Shown one piece after another: positions 25,803 through 34,671 of a stretch of 64,000 nucleotides of DNA (within the stretch, counting starts at the first letter, position 1; every line of letters begins with the position of its first letter). The notes beneath the pieces are model-generated. The model ran no database searches. It had not been told where the DNA came from and was given only the letters and a program-made list of their open reading frames with translations. Origin of the DNA: Skermanella aerolata KACC 11604 (GTDB lineage Bacteria > Pseudomonadota > Alphaproteobacteria > Azospirillales > Azospirillaceae); the NCBI RefSeq assembly GCF_000936425.1, contig NZ_AVFK01000025.1:55363-119362 (forward strand), written 5' to 3'. A program made the translations under genes and the position numbers.

Positions 25803-26762
25803 ATGATCGCGAGAATATACAGGCCCAAGATCGGCATCCTGATGGGAGAGGGTAATCTTTCCGTCCGGATCGCGCTGAAGTCCCTGCTCCAGGCCGAGGG
25901 TTTTTCCAACATCGTCGACGTTCCCGACGTGAAGAACCTGCGCTCGCTGCTGGAGGAAAGGCGCGAGCCGCCCGACGTCGTGATCCTGGACGCCGACCTC
26001 GAGGACGACAACCCGTGCGAGATGGTCCGGTCGATCCGCCACGGCAGGCTCGGCACCAATCCGTTCCTGACCGTCGTCATGACGACCTCGATCGCCAGCA
26101 ACGACCGGGTCCGCGCCATCGTGGAAAGCGGCGCCGACGGGCTGCTGCTGAAGCCGATCTCGCCCGCCGCCGTGATGGAGCGGCTGGCCGGGCTGGTCCG
26201 CCAGCGCAAGCCGTTCATCGTAACCTCCGCCTATATCGGACCGGACCGCCGCAAGGACCCGGCGCGCGGTCCAAGCTCCATCCCGCTGTTCGACGTGCCG
26301 AACACCCTGCGCGCCAAGGCGGAGGGGCGCCCGCCCCGGCTCGACGAGCTGGAAGCGACCATCGCCCTTGCGCAGAAGGCGATCGACGAGGAGAAGCGGC
26401 GGCGAGACGCCTTCCAGATCACCTTCCTGGCCGGGCTGATCGTTTCCGGCACACCCGGTCTCAACGACGACGCCACCAACCACGACTATCTGGAGTCGCT
26501 GATCGACGCCTGCTCCGACTTGCTGGAGCGGATTTCGGGCACGCCCTTCGCCCGGCTGGCCGAAATCTGCACCGAACTCCGCAACCTGGCGCAGCGGATG
26601 GTGTCCACGGGCAGGGTGAGCGAACCGCAGGCGCTGAAGATGCTCCGGCCGATGTCGGACGCGCTGATGGCGGGACTCAATCCCGGCACCGCTTCGGCCG
26701 AGTTGGCGGAGCAGGTCAACGCGGCGATCCGGGGATACCGGGAGCGGATGCGGGTCGGTTGA
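25803..26762 (+). CDS. Response regulator with receiver domain
   Basis: A 319-residue protein. The N-terminal CheY-like receiver contains the phospho-acceptor Asp in PDVVILDADLEDD (near residue 61), TTS and the conserved Lys in GLLLKPIS. It is followed by YIGPDRRKDP, a motif common after receiver domains in Rhodospirillales, and a helical C-terminal region with no recognised output domain. It may act as a stand-alone phosphorelay regulator. No histidine kinase is adjacent. Confidence 0.88.
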   Translation: MIARIYRPKIGILMGEGNLSVRIALKSLLQAEGFSNIVDVPDVKNLRSLLEERREPPDVVILDADLEDDNPCEMVRSIRHGRLGTNPFLTVVMTTSIASNDRVRAIVESGADGLLLKPISPAAVMERLAGLVRQRKPFIVTSAYIGPDRRKDPARGPSSIPLFDVPNTLRAKAEGRPPRLDELEATIALAQKAIDEEKRRRDAFQITFLAGLIVSGTPGLNDDATNHDYLESLIDACSDLLERISGTPFARLAEICTELRNLAQRMVSTGRVSEPQALKMLRPMSDALMAGLNPGTASAELAEQVNAAIRGYRERMRVG

Positions 26763-26781
26763 GCGTGCCGGACGGTTCCGG

Positions 26782-27993
26782 TCAGAACATGTCCGACAGC
26801 CAGGGTTTCGGCCCGGCGAACAGGGTGGCGGCGGTATCGAGCGCCGCCGGCCGTGCTTCCAGCAGGCCCAGGTCCGCCATGGTCCGGGGCGTCAGGTGGC
26901 CGGTATACAGCGTCGCCAGCGCATCGACGCCGAGCGAGATGCCGGCGGCGCTCTGACCGGAACCGGCGCCGGAAGCGGGACTGGAACCGTGACCGGACAG
27001 GCGCTCGACCGTCGCCGCGCCGTCCTCCACCTCCAGCCGGTAGCGGCCGCCGTTGCCGGCAAGCAGGGGATCGTTGACGTCGAGGGTCAGGCCGGCGCGG
27101 ACTCCCATCGGCCAGCCGCGCGCGGTCAGGGCACCGGCGACGTCTGTGATCCGCAGCATCCACTGCTCCCACGAGGCGATGGCGGCGCCTACTTCCGGCA
27201 TCAGGTGGATCAGCACGTCCTCCGGCCCTCCCGCCCAGGTAACGGCCTGCGCCTGGGAATGCCAGCCGGCCAGGAAGGCCAGGATCGCCCGCCCGGCGCG
27301 GGGCGTCAGGGCGGCCCAATCTTCCACATGCAGCGTGCGGTCGGACGACTTGGGACCCAGGGTCAGGTAGCCTTCGGGACCGCCGGCGCCGGGGATCAGC
27401 CACGTGTCGAGCGGCTTCGCCGCCGAATCCAGCGCCCGCTGCCACAGCAGTTCGCAGCGCGCGAGCAAACCGTTGGTCCGCCGCGCCCGCTCCGCCTGCA
27501 TGTCTTCCAGGGTGGAGCGGACGACCGGCGCCATCAGTTCGGGTCCGAGATCGGAGCGAAGGCCGCGCAGGACGCCGAACGGCAGCCGGTAGGTGATCCT
27601 GTCGCCGGCGGTGCCGTAGCCGGCCTTGGCGTAGAGCGGCCGGGTCGCCGGATACAAGGTCGAGACCGGGAAGCCCGCCGCCCGCGTCTCCTCCAGCATG
27701 GCCGCCATCATGCGGCCGCCCGTGCCGCGTCCGCGCTCGCCCGGCTCGACCATGACGGCGGAGATGCCCCGGCACCGCACGACGCGCCCGCCGAAATACT
27801 GCTTCATGTCGAGCAGGCCCAGCCCGGCCACGGCGGACCCGTTCCGCCGCATCACCCGGAAGTTCTCGGGCCCGACCGTCTCGACATAGTGGCGCGTCCC
27901 GGCCGCGGTGGAGGCGAAGGCGTGCCGGAAGAGCAGCAGGAAGCGGTCCATGTCGGATGGGCCGTAGGAGGTATAGGCGGGTTGGTCGGACAT
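26782..27993 (-). CDS. Eis-like GNAT N-acetyltransferase
   Basis: A 403-residue protein of the Eis family architecture: an N-terminal GNAT domain with the acetyl-CoA loop [19 protein letters not shown] (around residue 86-104), a second degenerate GNAT-like domain, and a C-terminal SCP2-like lobe ending in the free carboxylate GPKPWLSDMF used in catalysis by this family. Substrate is not predictable. It is convergent with the response regulator gene, with 19 bases between their ends. Confidence 0.85.
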   Translation of the reverse strand: MSDQPAYTSYGPSDMDRFLLLFRHAFASTAAGTRHYVETVGPENFRVMRRNGSAVAGLGLLDMKQYFGGRVVRCRGISAVMVEPGERGRGTGGRMMAAMLEETRAAGFPVSTLYPATRPLYAKAGYGTAGDRITYRLPFGVLRGLRSDLGPELMAPVVRSTLEDMQAERARRTNGLLARCELLWQRALDSAAKPLDTWLIPGAGGPEGYLTLGPKSSDRTLHVEDWAALTPRAGRAILAFLAGWHSQAQAVTWAGGPEDVLIHLMPEVGAAIASWEQWMLRITDVAGALTARGWPMGVRAGLTLDVNDPLLAGNGGRYRLEVEDGAATVERLSGHGSSPASGAGSGQSAAGISLGVDALATLYTGHLTPRTMADLGLLEARPAALDTAATLFAGPKPWLSDMF

Positions 27994-28056
27994 GACCGAC
28001 GGTTTACTCCAGGGCGGCCCGGACGGGCAAGACCGTGCAGGGCCGAGGCTCGCCGG

Positions 28057-29676
28057 TCAGCTCGCCTCGCGGGCGCTGAAGGCGGCCAGGAAGCGGTCGC
28101 GGAAGGCTTCCATCGGCAGGGTCGCGGGGCCTGTCCTGGGCACCATGCCGGGGATGAAGCCCCATTCCTCGAACGGGGCGAGCAGTTCGGGGTCGCGGCT
28201 GACGATGTGGACGGGCACCGACCGGGACGCGCCCTCCCCGGTGATCAGCGGGGCCGGCTGGTGGTCGCCCAGGATGATGATCAGGGAGTCGTCGGTGACG
28301 TAGCGCGTCAGGTATTCCTGCAAAGCCTTCAGCGTGTAGTCGACGGAATCGACGTATTTCCGCGTGATGTCGCTCCACATCGGCTGATAGCGGGAAGAGG
28401 CGGCGGCCGGGGGAAGGGGTGCTGTTTTGTAGACTTCCCCGTCGCCGAGGCTTTCCCAGTCGTCGAGCAGCGGCGGCAGCGGCTCCCACGGGCCATGGCT
28501 GCTGATCAGCGCGTATTCGATGAAGAGCGGCCGGTCGCGTCGGCGTTTCTCCTGACGATGGATGAAATCCAGCGTGTACTGGTCCGGGATCGCGGCCCAG
28601 CCGAAATGGGGACCCGCATAGCCCATGTCCTCGGTCCGCCAGATCCTGTCGAAGCCCCAGAACTCGCCTTCCGGCCAGGGGCGGCTGAGGGCTGGCATCA
28701 CGGCCAGGGTGCGGTAGCCGGCGCGGCCGAAATAGCGGGCCAGCGATTGCCGACCGCTGGTCAGCATCAGGTTGTAGAGTCCCTGGTCGCCCAGCCGGGC
28801 GCCGCTCATGAAGGTGCCGTGGGCCAGCCAGGACTGGCCGCCCTGGATCGGCGATTCCATCAGGCCGGAGCGTACGCCGAAGCCGTGTTCGGCCAGGGCC
28901 GACTGAAACCCCTCGAGGGTCGGCTCGACCACGGCGCGGTACTGGGGGTTGGTCAGGACGGTCTCGCCGTAGGATTCAAAGAACATCACGTAGACGTCGC
29001 GCCGCCCCAGATGGGCCAGCAGGGCATCGTCCGGCGTTCCGGCGAAAGGGTCCTGCCGGAACCGGCTGAGATTGTCCGCCCGCAGCGCCGAGGCCTGCAT
29101 CGCCTCCCTCGCCTGAGCGGCGAGAAGCGCCACGGCGCCCTGGTCCAGCGGCGCGAAGGCGCGGGCGCCGCCGAGGCTGAGCAACACCATCGCCGCCGCC
29201 GTCCCGGCGAAGAGACGGCGGTTGAGCCGCTTTTCCAGGAAACGGGACGCCGCGGCGACCGCTCCCAGGTTCAGCGCGAACAGGACGGCCAGCGCCGTCG
29301 GCACCGCGACAAGGGCCAGCGCCAGTTCCAGCCGGGAGGCGGACCCTGTCAGGACTTCCAGGATGGCCGGAAGCAGCATCAGGTCGAGCGAGAGGTTGAC
29401 CGGCCGTCCGATCAGCGTGTTGCTGGCGAGATCGGCCAGACGGAACGCCGCGACGACCATGACGAGCGCGGTCAGGGGGATCGTGACGCGCCGGCCCGCC
29501 CGGACTCCGAATGCCGCCGCCAGCGCCAGCAAACCGAACAGGATGGCGATCTCGGCGGAAGGCCGCAGGTGATCCGGTCCCAGCAGGTTGCCGGCCCAAT
29601 TGGGCAGGCCGGTCACAAGCCCAAGCCAGATCCAGGCGAGCAGGAACACGGCAATCGATCTGATCGTTCCTGACAC
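28057..29676 (-). CDS. LTA-synthase-like membrane sulfatase (phosphoglycerol transferase type)
   Basis: A 539-residue protein with about five N-terminal membrane helices (to residue 160) and a large periplasmic alkaline-phosphatase/sulfatase-type domain. Sulfatase-fold landmarks include DVYVMFFESYGETVL, GGQSWLAHGTFMSG with the Ser/Thr nucleophile region, FWGFDRIWRTEDM and LIIILGDHQPAPLI near the C-terminus (metal ligands D and H). Such proteins transfer phosphoglycerol or phosphoethanolamine groups to envelope glycans or lipids. The start appears to be GTG at 29676. Confidence 0.83.
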   Translation of the reverse strand: MSGTIRSIAVFLLAWIWLGLVTGLPNWAGNLLGPDHLRPSAEIAILFGLLALAAAFGVRAGRRVTIPLTALVMVVAAFRLADLASNTLIGRPVNLSLDLMLLPAILEVLTGSASRLELALALVAVPTALAVLFALNLGAVAAASRFLEKRLNRRLFAGTAAAMVLLSLGGARAFAPLDQGAVALLAAQAREAMQASALRADNLSRFRQDPFAGTPDDALLAHLGRRDVYVMFFESYGETVLTNPQYRAVVEPTLEGFQSALAEHGFGVRSGLMESPIQGGQSWLAHGTFMSGARLGDQGLYNLMLTSGRQSLARYFGRAGYRTLAVMPALSRPWPEGEFWGFDRIWRTEDMGYAGPHFGWAAIPDQYTLDFIHRQEKRRRDRPLFIEYALISSHGPWEPLPPLLDDWESLGDGEVYKTAPLPPAAASSRYQPMWSDITRKYVDSVDYTLKALQEYLTRYVTDDSLIIILGDHQPAPLITGEGASRSVPVHIVSRDPELLAPFEEWGFIPGMVPRTGPATLPMEAFRDRFLAAFSAREAS

Positions 29677-29793
29677 GCGGGGACACCTGCGGCTACGGGA
29701 AAGTGCTTCAGAGAAATCGGCATCAAGACTAGCTTGGCGCCGGCTCTAGTCAAATCCGCGCGAAAGGCGGATCGGCGGACGATCCGGAGGACG

Positions 29794-30255
29794 ATGGATC
29801 TTCATACGATCACACCGGTTGGGGAAATGGCGCTGCGGCTGGCGCTTGCCTGCGCCTTCGGAATGGTGCTGGGCCTGGACCGCGAGGTCCGGGGCAAGTC
29901 GGCCGGGTTGCGGACCCATATGCTGGTGGCGCTCAGTTCGGCGGCCACGACCCTGGTGACGCTGGAAATCTTCGAGACCCTGAAGGCGGCCGGTCACACC
30001 GACATGGACCCGCTGAGGATCGTGCAGGGACTGGCGCAGGCGATCGGCTTCATCTGCGCCGGGGTCATCATCCAGTCGCGCGGCGATGTCCACGGCCTGA
30101 CCACGGCCGTCAACATCTGGCTGTGCAGCGCCATCGGGGTCGCCGCCGGCGCCGGGCTGCACACGCTGGCCCTGCTTGCCACGGCATTCGCCGCCCTGGT
30201 GCTGACGGGAATGCATTTCGTCGAGAAATGGCTGTTCCGGGGCAACCGCTCGTGA
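29794..30255 (+). CDS. MgtC/SapB family membrane protein
   Basis: A 153-residue protein with the MgtC hallmark EMALRLALACAFGMVLGLDREVRGKSAGLRTHMLVALSSA in the first two helices, and AIGFICAGVIIQSRGDVHGLTTAVNIWLCSAIGVAAGAG in the third and fourth. MgtC-type proteins are linked to magnesium limitation and modulation of ATP synthase or phosphate uptake in pathogens; here only the membrane domain is present. The ATG at 29794 has a GGAGG ribosome site. Confidence 0.92.
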   Translation: MDLHTITPVGEMALRLALACAFGMVLGLDREVRGKSAGLRTHMLVALSSAATTLVTLEIFETLKAAGHTDMDPLRIVQGLAQAIGFICAGVIIQSRGDVHGLTTAVNIWLCSAIGVAAGAGLHTLALLATAFAALVLTGMHFVEKWLFRGNRS

Positions 30256-30355
30256 AATCCGGTGTGCCTGACATCCGGTCGGGTGACCGTTCTTGATAAG
30301 GATCAATGCGGCATTTCACGGGTTTTGCGAGCTTCCGGCGATACCGGAGAAATCG

Positions 30356-30496
30356 ATGCTAATCAAAATCCTGTTCGCCGCGATCGTCAAGCTGGCGATC
30401 GTCGTTGCCGCCCTCTACTGGTTCTGGCCGACGCCCAAGCCGGTGACGCCGCCTCAGCGCGTCGACACCGGCATCGTCCTGCCGCAGTCAGGCTGA
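30356..30496 (+). CDS. Small single-span membrane protein
   Basis: A 46-residue frame, MLIKILFAAIVKLAIVVAALYWFWPTPKPVTPPQRVDTGIVLPQSG, with one membrane helix and a Pro-rich tail. A GGAGA ribosome site lies 7 bases upstream of the ATG. No family recognised. The stop codon lies inside a 15-base tandem duplication, whose second copy repeats the stop in frame. Confidence 0.6.
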   Translation: MLIKILFAAIVKLAIVVAALYWFWPTPKPVTPPQRVDTGIVLPQSG

Positions 30497-30520
30497 GGGC
30501 GGTCCGGCTGAGGGCGGTCC
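30491..30520. repeat. 15-base tandem duplication spanning a stop codon
   Basis: Two perfect copies of GGCTGAGGGCGGTCC. The TGA at 30494-30496 ends the 46-residue gene; the second TGA at 30509-30511 is in the same frame. Confidence 0.85.
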
Positions 30521-30602
30521 GCCGGGCCATGGCAAATCGCTGGCTCTCTCGCCATATTGTTCGGGCGGGACGGTCAAAGGGGCATGGCGGCGTGATATCA
30601 TC

Positions 30603-31283
30603 GTGAGTTCAGGAAGAGCGCCGCCGGGGTTTCTGCCCCGCGTGACCCTTGCGATCATCGGCCTCTGCACGCTCGTCTTTGCGGTCCAGGCGCTTCTGGG
30701 CGAGTCAGCGCGATGGGACATGCTGCTGGGGTTTTCGATGATCCCGGCGGTCGTCACGGGCGACCGCGTCCTGCCGGACGCGATCCCGACCTTGGGCGCC
30801 GCGTTCAGCCTGCTGTCGGCCATGTTCCTCCATGCGGATTTCTGGCATCTGGCCGGCAACATGATGCTGCTCTGGCTGTTGGGCGACGGGGTCGAGGGAG
30901 CGATGGGCCACCTGCGGTTCATCGTGTTCTACCTGCTGTGCGGCCTCGCCGGAGCCGGAGCGCAGATCCTGTCCGATCCCGGATCGCTCGACCCTGTCGT
31001 GGGAGCCAGCGGCGCAATTTCCGGCGTGCTCGCCGCCGCCCTCGTGCTTCATCCGAGGACAAGGCTGAGCCTGCCGCTGGGGCGGCGGCGCGTCGTGCTG
31101 CCGGTGTCGCTGTACGCGGCGGTCGCGGGCTGGGTCGGCGTGCAACTGGCCGACGCGATGTCCGGCGATGCGGAAGAAACCGTGGCTTGGCTGTCGCATC
31201 TGGGTGGTTTCGTGGCCGGAACGATCCTGGCGCTGCCGTTCGCGCGGCCCGGGGAAGGGGTTCCGCCGATATCCCCGCCTTGA
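30603..31283 (+). CDS. Rhomboid family intramembrane serine protease
   Basis: A 226-residue six-helix membrane protease that cleaves membrane-embedded substrates. The catalytic dyad is visible as Ser136 in VVGASGAISGVLAAAL and His199 in WLSHLGGFVAGTILALP. The first-loop motif FLHADFWHLAGNMMLLWLLGDGVEG matches the rhomboid H-x-x-x-x-H-x-x-x-N-M region. Start is GTG at 30603. Confidence 0.95.
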   Translation: MSSGRAPPGFLPRVTLAIIGLCTLVFAVQALLGESARWDMLLGFSMIPAVVTGDRVLPDAIPTLGAAFSLLSAMFLHADFWHLAGNMMLLWLLGDGVEGAMGHLRFIVFYLLCGLAGAGAQILSDPGSLDPVVGASGAISGVLAAALVLHPRTRLSLPLGRRRVVLPVSLYAAVAGWVGVQLADAMSGDAEETVAWLSHLGGFVAGTILALPFARPGEGVPPISPP

Positions 31284-31382
31284 CATACATCATAGCCGTA
31301 CGCGCCAGCGTGCTTCAGCATCGCCGGTGGACTCAAGGGGGCTTGCCCCGGTTTCCGCCGGGGATGGGGTCGAGGGACGGGC

Positions 31383-32165
31383 ATGGACCAGCACACGGTA
31401 CTGACGCTGATCGATACGGGTCTGCAACAATGCAGCCTGGACGTGGCGCGCGACGGCGGGCTGTTCGGCAGCCTGTTCATGGCGGGGCTGGTGGGAGGCT
31501 GGTCGCACTGCGCCGGCATGTGCGGCCCCTTCGTGCTGGCCCAGGTCGCGACGCGCCTGGAAGGCGTCCCCGCCAGCCGCATGACGGAGCTTCACCGGCT
31601 GGCCGGCGCGGCGGTCCTGCCATACCATTTCGGACGCGCAACGACCTATGCTGCGATCGGCGGCATGGGCGCCCTGCTAACCGGCGGCGCCGCCAGCCTG
31701 CCCGGACTGCGCTGGATCTCGGTGGCGCTGCTGGTGTTTGCGGCGCTGTTCTTCCTGAGCTACGCGGTCGGCGGGCTGGTGCGCCATCTGCCGCAGGCGC
31801 AGTCACCCGGCTTCGCCATGCGGGCGCAACGGCGCTGGGCGGAGCGGGTCAGCGGCTTCGCCAAGCCGCTGTTCGGCAGCCCGACCGGCTGGCGCGGCTA
31901 TGCGCTGGGGCTGGCGTTGGGCTTCATCCCGTGCGGCTTGCTCTATGGCGCGGTCGCGGTGGCGTCGGCCAGCGGCAACCCGGTGTCCGGAGCGCTGGGA
32001 ATGGCCGCTTTCGCCGCCGGAACGATCCCGAGCCTGCTGACGGTCGGCCTTGCCGGCCACGCCGCCGGCCGCAGCTTTCGCGGTGTGATGTCCAGGGTGG
32101 CGCCGGTCGTCATGGCGGTGAACGCCGGCGTGCTGGGCTATATGGCGTGGCGCCTGATTGCCTGA
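31383..32165 (+). CDS. DsbD_2/TauE-like membrane protein (sulfite exporter TauE/SafE annotation)
   Basis: A 260-residue polytopic protein carrying the characteristic SHCAGMCGPF motif (about residues 40-50) and FIPCGLLYGAVAVASASGN (about 178-197), both typical of the pfam13386 DsbD_2 group, often annotated as sulfite exporter TauE/SafE. Relatives are encoded near copper-transport and cbb3 oxidase maturation genes and may move reductant or copper across the membrane; the role here is inference. Confidence 0.82.
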   Translation: MDQHTVLTLIDTGLQQCSLDVARDGGLFGSLFMAGLVGGWSHCAGMCGPFVLAQVATRLEGVPASRMTELHRLAGAAVLPYHFGRATTYAAIGGMGALLTGGAASLPGLRWISVALLVFAALFFLSYAVGGLVRHLPQAQSPGFAMRAQRRWAERVSGFAKPLFGSPTGWRGYALGLALGFIPCGLLYGAVAVASASGNPVSGALGMAAFAAGTIPSLLTVGLAGHAAGRSFRGVMSRVAPVVMAVNAGVLGYMAWRLIA

Positions 32166-32579
32166 CAGCCTGATCCCGGGTCACCTGACTTCCGCCCCTT
32201 AGCCGCGCCTGGCGCACTCCTTCGCGCCCGACCCATACCGAAGGCATAGCCACTCGCGGGTTTGTGACGAGACCGCTGCGTGCCTGTTCGGGTACCCGCA
32301 TGGCTGCTTTGCGGCGATGCGGCATTAAGACCCGGCGAAAAACGAACTTTTTTGTTGCGTCCGGGCGTTGCTTGACGCAATTTTCTGCCCCCGGACTGTA
32401 CTATCTGTGTGAGCGGGGTCACAATAGTTCTAAAGCACACTATTTACGACTATGAAACAATTGCTACATCAAGCTGTTCGTACAGGTAAGCGGCGATAAG
32501 TCGCAGGACCGTGATGCAGTCAACTGTCAGTTAGCTGAATGTCGCGGCGTCCATTCAAACGGTGTATGTGAGGGGAATC
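32166..32579. other. Intergenic region upstream of phaZ
   Basis: About 410 bases with no supported gene. A TTGACG element at 32371-32376 followed by TACTAT is suggestive, but its 21-base spacing is too long for a standard promoter. A short inverted repeat AACTG-T-CAGTT lies at 32522-32532. Confidence 0.3.
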
Positions 32580-33854
32580 TTGCTCTATCAGCTTTACGAT
32601 CTCCAACACGCTGCTTGGTATCCTCTGCGCCTGATGGCGGAAGCTACCCAGACTGCGTTTCAGAACCCGTTTCTTCCTGCTTCGTACACCCGCGTAGGGC
32701 GCACCATCGCCGCTGGCGCCGAACTGGTCGAACGCACGACGCGGCGCTTCGCCAAGCCGGAATTCGGGTTGCCCACGACCAAGGTCGACGGCGTGGAGGT
32801 GGCGGTCCGGGAAGTGCCCGTGCTCCATAAGCCGTTCTGCGACCTGATCCATTTCGAGCGGGCGACCGACAAGGTGCATCCGCCGGTGCTTCTCGTGGCG
32901 CCGATGTCGGGTCACCACGCCACGCTGCTGCGTGGTACGGTCCAGGCGCTGCTGCCCGAGCATGACGTCTATGTCACCGACTGGCTCGACGCCCGCAAGA
33001 TCCCGCTGGCGCGCGGCAAGTTCGACCTGGACGACTACATCAGCTACCTGATCGAGTTCATGGGGCATCTGGGGCCGCATACCCACGTGATCGCGGTCTG
33101 CCAGCCGACCGTCCCGGTCCTGGCCGCCATCTCGCTGATGGCTCAGAACAACGATCCCAACCAGCCTGCCAGCATGATCCTGATGGGCGGCCCGATCGAT
33201 ACCGGCGCGGCACCGACCGTCGTGACCAAGCTGGCCGAGGACAGGCCGTTGAGCTGGTTCGAGCGCAACGTCATCCAGACGGTGCCGGCTTACCATCCCG
33301 GCGGCCTGCGTCAGGTCTATCCCGGCTTCATTCAGCTTACCGGCTTCATGTCGATGAACTTGGATCGCCATGTCGGCGAGCACATGAAGATGTTCCAGCA
33401 TCTGGTCAAGGGTGACGGCGACAGCGCGGAGCAGCACCGCAAGTTCTATGACGAGTATCTTTCGGTCATGGACCTGCCGGCGGAGTTCTATCTGCAAACC
33501 GTCTCCACCGTGTTCCAGCGGCGAGCCTTGGCGACCGGCACGATGAAGTGGCAGGGCGAGAAGGTCGATCCCTCGGCCATCCGGCACACCGCCATGCTGA
33601 CGGTCGAAGGCGAGCTGGACGACATCTCCGCTCCCGGCCAGACGCGGGCGGCGCACCAGATCGTATCCAGCCTGCCGGCCGAAAAGCGCGGCGACCACTT
33701 CCAGAAGGGCGTCGGCCACTACGGCATCTTCAACGGCCGCCGCTGGCGCGAGCAGATCGTGCCGCGCGTGCGCGACTTCATCCTGACCCACGACACATCC
33801 GGCCGCTTCCAGGCGCCGGCTGAGTCGGCGGCGCCATCGGTGGCGGCGGAGTAG
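32580..33854 (+). CDS. phaZ: Intracellular poly(3-hydroxybutyrate) depolymerase
   Basis: This enzyme hydrolyses stored PHB granules. The 424-residue alpha/beta-hydrolase of the intracellular PhaZ family has a Cys nucleophile in VICQP-like context: AVCQPTVPVLA with Cys174. The late catalytic residues lie in LTVEGELDDISAPGQT (Asp) and GVGHYGIFNGRRWR (His380). I start at TTG 32580 because the protein then begins MLYQLYDLQHA, matching the family N-terminus, and a GAGGGG ribosome site lies 4-9 bases before it; an in-frame GTG at 32562 is less likely. Confidence 0.93.
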   Translation: MLYQLYDLQHAAWYPLRLMAEATQTAFQNPFLPASYTRVGRTIAAGAELVERTTRRFAKPEFGLPTTKVDGVEVAVREVPVLHKPFCDLIHFERATDKVHPPVLLVAPMSGHHATLLRGTVQALLPEHDVYVTDWLDARKIPLARGKFDLDDYISYLIEFMGHLGPHTHVIAVCQPTVPVLAAISLMAQNNDPNQPASMILMGGPIDTGAAPTVVTKLAEDRPLSWFERNVIQTVPAYHPGGLRQVYPGFIQLTGFMSMNLDRHVGEHMKMFQHLVKGDGDSAEQHRKFYDEYLSVMDLPAEFYLQTVSTVFQRRALATGTMKWQGEKVDPSAIRHTAMLTVEGELDDISAPGQTRAAHQIVSSLPAEKRGDHFQKGVGHYGIFNGRRWREQIVPRVRDFILTHDTSGRFQAPAESAAPSVAAE

Positions 33855-33897
33855 ACGCGGGACTGGGCTGCAAGCCAAGGCTTGAACGTATCGTGCC

Positions 33898-33941
33898 GGG
33901 CGCCGCGATCCATCAAGGGTCGCGGCGCCCGACGCGTTTTT
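33898..33941 (+). terminator. Rho-independent terminator after phaZ
   Basis: An 11-base GC-rich stem, GGGCGCCGCGA / TCGCGGCGCCC (33898-33908 with 33920-33930), is followed by GACGCG and five T residues. Confidence 0.8.
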
Positions 33942-33951
33942 GGCTATTCGA

Positions 33952-34299
33952 TCAGTCGGTGTTCAGCGCGGCGATCATCTTAGGCAGGCAGTCGATGAGA
34001 TGAGGGATGAAGACAGTCGCCGTCTCAAAGACCCGCTAAAGCCGAATTCCGAGATAGTCGTGCGCAATGACGTTTCGCATACCTATGATCTGGCGCCAAG
34101 GAGTACTGGGGAAACGCTCCTGCGTTTCTAGAGGCACCCGCTTTGCGGCTTCGCCAATAACTTCTAGCGCTCGCAAAACCGCATATTGGGTCTTGCGATC
34201 CTTCGCGAATGACTCGAAATCCATACCGGCTACGAAGGTTTGAACATCTCGGGCGTAATCCAGCATGTCGCCGAGACATGCGACGGGATCGCGAGTCAC
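33952..34299 (-). pseudogene. hepT: HepT-like toxin (DUF86) interrupted by an amber codon
   Basis: The frame starts MTRDPVACLGDMLDYARDVQTFVAGMDFESFAKDRKTQYAVLRALEVIGEAAKRVP and contains the HepT RX4HXY motif as RNVIAHDY. A TAG at 34036-34038 ends it after 87 residues, right behind the motif. The same frame then continues for 27 sense codons (RVFETATVFIPHLIDCLPKMIAALNTD) to a TGA at 33952, giving 115 residues in all, the usual HepT length, with a plausible C-terminal helix. So a single nonsense mutation appears to have truncated the toxin. The 87-residue product might still be made. Confidence 0.85.
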
Positions 34300-34589
34300 A
34301 ACGGTACGACTTCGGCCAATACCTTGGCGGCTAAGCGGGGACGGAGGGCCTCACGCTCAACCAGATCGACCGGTACACCCAATGCATCGCTGAGTTCTAT
34401 CTGAAGTCCAGCATAACCGATCAGGTCGATTCCATCTCCCAACTCGACCAGCAGGTCCAAATCGCTGTCTTCGCGTTGTTCGCCGCGAGCATAAGAGCCG
34501 AAAATCCCCGTGGAGCGTATAGGATAACGGCCACGCAAAGCGGGCTGAATGGTGCGTAGTTGTGTCAGAATATCGTCCAGGGTGCGCAA
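34296..34589 (-). CDS. mntA: MntA-type nucleotidyltransferase antitoxin
   Basis: A 97-residue minimal nucleotidyltransferase with the signature GIFGSYARGEQREDSDLDLLVELG (GSxxRG...DxD). In HepT/MntA modules it AMPylates the HepT toxin and blocks its RNase activity. Its stop overlaps the hepT start by 4 bases (ATGA), the classic arrangement. The catalytic residues look intact although the partner toxin is truncated. Confidence 0.93.
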   Translation of the reverse strand: MRTLDDILTQLRTIQPALRGRYPIRSTGIFGSYARGEQREDSDLDLLVELGDGIDLIGYAGLQIELSDALGVPVDLVEREALRPRLAAKVLAEVVPL

Positions 34590-34671
34590 GGCGGCCTCGC
34601 TTTGAGCGGTTATCTATCCATCATAGCGCATTGAGGCCAGTTTCGCACAGGCGTGGGGATGCCGGTCCGTG

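Noticed and set aside
26896..29673. A 925-residue plus-strand frame
   Set aside because: It lies antisense to the Eis-like and sulfatase genes, both clearly recognisable.
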